The notes under the pieces are model-generated. The model was not told the DNA's origin, ran no database searches, and saw nothing but the letters and a program-made list of their open reading frames with translations. DNA of 15,976 nucleotides, taken from the NCBI GenBank assembly GCA_041485385.1, contig JBGPJM010000103.1:1-15976 (forward strand), given 5' to 3'. The position numbers and the translations under genes are program-made. This document shows positions 13,688-15,976 of the stretch, one piece after another. Numbering within the stretch: position 1 is the stretch's first letter; every line of letters begins with the position of its first letter. The DNA comes from JBGPJM01 sp041485385. Its GTDB lineage: Bacteria; Planctomycetota; Phycisphaerae; Phycisphaerales; UBA1924.

Positions 13688-14338
13688 TCAGCGGCGAACG
13701 CGCCGCTTGGCCGGCTTGCTCCCCGTGCGGCCGGGCGCCCGCTTCACCGTCTTCTTCGCCCGCGCCGCCGGTCTGGCCCGACCGTTCCCCGTCGCCGACG
13801 GCAGCGTGAACGCCCCCGCGCGCTCGATCACGGTGCCGCAGTTCCCGCACGTCCGCTGCGCCACCGGCCCGCCCCAGAACGCCTCCATGATCACCTTCAG
13901 GTCCTCGTCAATCTTCTTCAGCTGCCAGCGGGCCTCGTGCACCAGCTCGTCGCACTTGCCACAGTACCAGCGCAGCCCGTCCAGCTCCCCCTCGGGACGC
14001 GGGAACTCCACGATCAGCCCCACTGTCCCCGCCGGCCTCTGAGGCCGGTGCGGCAGCCAGCGCGGCAGCAAATACAGCTCTCCCTCGCGGATCACCACAT
14101 CCCGGGGTGGGCTCCCGTCCAGCGGCCGCACACGCAGGGCGATATCCCCCTTGAGCTGGTAGAACAGCTCCTCCGTGGGGTTCACGTGGAAGTCGTTGCG
14201 TGTATTGGGGCCGCCCGAGACGAACAGGATCACGTCCCTGGAGTCCGTGAAGAGCTGCTTGTTGCTGACCGGCGGCGTCAGGTGCTGCCGGTTCTCCCGG
14301 ATCCACTTCTGCAGGTTGATGGTCGTAAACAGCGACAT
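13688..14338 (-). CDS. nbaC: 3-Hydroxyanthranilate 3,4-dioxygenase with basic tail
   Basis: This Fe(II) cupin enzyme opens the ring of 3-hydroxyanthranilate to give ACMS, the substrate of the decarboxylase on the other strand. The iron ligands H51, E57 (FHVNPTEELFYQ) and H97 (LPRWLPHRPQ) are present. The second rubredoxin-like iron site of bacterial enzymes is also complete: C126, C129, C164 and C167. The cupin and metal site end near residue 175, the usual length of bacterial enzymes. Residues 187-216 form an added tail with 14 Arg/Lys in 30 residues. The ATG at 14338 is preceded by GAGGGAGG with a 4-nt spacer. It is the first gene of the minus-strand unit and is divergent from the penicillin-binding protein gene. 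Confidence 0.95.
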   Translation of the reverse strand: MSLFTTINLQKWIRENRQHLTPPVSNKQLFTDSRDVILFVSGGPNTRNDFHVNPTEELFYQLKGDIALRVRPLDGSPPRDVVIREGELYLLPRWLPHRPQRPAGTVGLIVEFPRPEGELDGLRWYCGKCDELVHEARWQLKKIDEDLKVIMEAFWGGPVAQRTCGNCGTVIERAGAFTLPSATGNGRARPAARAKKTVKRAPGRTGSKPAKRRVRR

Positions 14339-14403
14339 CGGGCCTCCCTCGGTCCCGCCACCCGGCGAATAGAGTACCGGGGAGGAAAGGAGCGAGCCGC
14401 GAA

Positions 14404-14498
14404 GAAGTGAGCATCGAGCACTGAAGAGGTGACCGGGGAATGGCCACCGAACACCCTCCTCCTCTTCTGCTCACCGCTCACTGCTTACTGCTCACTTC
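14404..14498. repeat. Heptamer-based inverted repeat between divergent genes
   Basis: A perfect 10-bp inverted repeat pairs GAAGTGAGCA (14404-14413) with TGCTCACTTC (14489-14498). The right arm is four tandem heptamers of TGCTCAC type at 14468, 14475, 14482 and 14489. The left arm has the complement GTGAGCA at 14407 and a variant at 14414. An inner stem pairs GAAGAGG (14423-14429) with CCTCTTC (14461-14467). The element fills most of the 184-nt divergent region that should hold the promoters of the dioxygenase and penicillin-binding protein genes. It could be a dispersed repeat or an operator-like array. Confidence 0.75.
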
Positions 14499-14522
14499 CC
14501 CAGCAGACCGATCTATACCCCG

Positions 14523-15976
14523 ATGTCCCTCGGCCGCATCTCACCCGCCAGCATGTTCCACCGGCGCCTCCTTCTTCTGGGCGTCCTGGTGGCCCTTGGC
14601 ATGATCGCCCCGGTCCTCCAGCTCTTCCGCTGGACGATACTCCACGGGCAGGAACTGCGCGAGCAGGCCGAGGGGTACCTCGTCACCTGGCGCTGGCTCC
14701 CGACCACCCGCGGGAAGATCCTCGACCGGCGCGGGCGGGTGCTGGCCCAGGACCGCCCGTCCTTCGACATCGCGGTGGACTACCGCGTCATCACCGGCGA
14801 ATGGGCGTACACCCAGGCCGCCCGGCGCGTCCACGCCCTGCCGCGCGAGGTCCGTTTGAGCCTCACGCGCCCAGAGCGCCGCGACCTGATCGAGCAGTAC
14901 GTCCCGGACTTCCAGGCGCGCCTCGAGGTGATGTGGAACGACTTCTGCCGCCTGGGCAACATCTCGCGCCCGGAGCTCGAGGAGCGCAAGGACGTCATCA
15001 AAAAGGAGGTGCAGAAGAAGATCGCCTCGGCACGGGCCCGCCGGCTGCAGAAGATCGAGGACGAGGCCGCCGCGGCCGGTGTCGAGCCGCGCATCAAGCC
15101 CGGCGAGCTTGACCGCGCCATCACCGAGCAGCTCAGCACGCACATCCTGCTCAACAACGTCGACGACCGCACCGCCTTCGACTTCCTCCGCCTGACGCAG
15201 GACATCGAGACCACCGGCGACGACTCCACCGCCGACCAGCCCCAGCACCTCCCCGGGGTGAGCGTCATCGACTCCCGCTCGCGCGACTACCCCTACGACA
15301 CGCTCGATGTCACGGTCGACCGCTCCGACTTCCCCGGCACGCTCAAGTCGGCCTCACCCGTCACCGTCCACGTCGACGGCGTCGCCACCCACGACCTGGG
15401 GTGGATGCGCCACCGCGTCTACGCCGAGGACAACAAGGACCGCCCGCGCACGCTCCCCGACGGTTCGCTCAACCGCGCCTACTACCTCGAGGACGAGTCC
15501 ATCGGCAGTGCCGGCATCGAGCGATCCGCCGAAGACGACCTCCGCGGCCTCCGCGGCATCAAGACCAACAGACTCGATACCGGCGAAACCTTCGAGTCCG
15601 ACCCTGTTCCGGGCAAGGACGTCCAGCTCACCCTCGACATCCTCCTCCAGGCCCGCATCCAGGCCCTCTTCGCCCCCGAGCTGGGCCTGGCGGTCGTCCA
15701 GCCCTGGCACCGCACGTCGCACGCCGACGAGGAGCTCCCCCGCGGCGTGCCGCGCCTGGGCGAGATCCTCGCCGGCGCCGCCGCGGTGATCGACATCGAC
15801 ACCGGCGATATCCTGGCGCTGGTTACCTCGCCCACCTTCTCGCACGCCGAGCTTGCGGAGCAGCCCGAGGCGGTCTTCCACGACAAGACCTGGACGCCCG
15901 CCCTCAACCGCGCCATCTCGCAGCCCTATCCGCCCGGCTCCATCGTCAAGCCCCTCATCCTCTGCGCCGCATCCAA
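14523..15976 (+). CDS. Class B penicillin-binding protein, PBP2-like (runs off right edge)
   Basis: The open frame gives 484 residues and continues past the window. A short cytoplasmic start and a membrane helix near 15-33 are followed by TTRGKILDRRGRVLA near 61-75, the first pedestal motif of class B transpeptidases. The catalytic SxxK appears as YPPGSIVKP, with S473 and K476, just before the edge; the SxN and KTG motifs would lie beyond. In E. coli PBP2 the serine is near residue 330, so this protein has about 140 extra residues before it. Much of that is a charged helical stretch near 130-190, probably a coiled coil. It should cross-link peptidoglycan at the outer face of the cytoplasmic membrane. 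CTATACC lies a few bases upstream of the ATG, but no ribosome binding site is seen. Whether it serves elongation or division cannot be told here. Confidence 0.88.
   Translation, partial: MSLGRISPASMFHRRLLLLGVLVALGMIAPVLQLFRWTILHGQELREQAEGYLVTWRWLPTTRGKILDRRGRVLAQDRPSFDIAVDYRVITGEWAYTQAARRVHALPREVRLSLTRPERRDLIEQYVPDFQARLEVMWNDFCRLGNISRPELEERKDVIKKEVQKKIASARARRLQKIEDEAAAAGVEPRIKPGELDRAITEQLSTHILLNNVDDRTAFDFLRLTQDIETTGDDSTADQPQHLPGVSVIDSRSRDYPYDTLDVTVDRSDFPGTLKSASPVTVHVDGVATHDLGWMRHRVYAEDNKDRPRTLPDGSLNRAYYLEDESIGSAGIERSAEDDLRGLRGIKTNRLDTGETFESDPVPGKDVQLTLDILLQARIQALFAPELGLAVVQPWHRTSHADEELPRGVPRLGEILAGAAAVIDIDTGDILALVTSPTFSHAELAEQPEAVFHDKTWTPALNRAISQPYPPGSIVKPLILCAAS

Overview
The window comes from a very GC-rich bacterium. 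The most likely source is a planctomycete of the Phycisphaerae type. That placement rests on C-terminal CPxC...CPEC zinc ribbons on membrane proteins, short intergenic repeats built from heptamer units, and the overall gene content. It is an inference from style; no rRNA or tRNA gene is present to test it.

Layout. At the left edge (1-365) the 3'-cut remains of two unrelated genes meet tail to tail: a CofG-like radical SAM fragment on + and a secreted endonuclease/exonuclease/phosphatase-type fragment on -. A central-metabolism block on + follows: argG, an alpha-glucan phosphorylase, and a YmdB-like metallophosphoesterase whose start overlaps the phosphorylase stop by 8 nt. After an inverted-repeat element (5239-5380) comes a tryptophan/kynurenine catabolic cluster on +: ACMS decarboxylase, a membrane zinc-ribbon protein of unknown function, kynureninase, kynurenine 3-monooxygenase, a glycine-rich zinc-ribbon protein, and kynurenine formamidase. 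A convergent group on - (transcribed 14338 to 11970) supplies 3-hydroxyanthranilate dioxygenase, a TlpA-like thioredoxin and a RidA-family protein that resembles 2-aminomuconate deaminase. The window ends inside a class B penicillin-binding protein on +.

Together the two gene groups encode N-formylkynurenine -> kynurenine -> 3-hydroxykynurenine -> 3-hydroxyanthranilate -> ACMS -> 2-aminomuconate semialdehyde, and then deamination of 2-aminomuconate. Tryptophan dioxygenase (first step) and the semialdehyde dehydrogenase (between decarboxylase and deaminase) are not in the window. ACMS decarboxylase plus the deaminase point to full catabolism rather than NAD synthesis alone; no nadC is seen.

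The most unusual feature is the kynurenine formamidase. Its cyclase fold is interrupted, after the last metal ligand and before its conserved C-terminal strand, by about 97 residues containing a domain that resembles the C-terminal domain of the RNA polymerase alpha subunit. The protein ends in an Arg/Lys-rich tail, and the dioxygenase of the same pathway also has a basic tail. The monooxygenase and both zinc-ribbon proteins have membrane segments. This raises the idea, untested, of a DNA- or membrane-tethered kynurenine pathway.
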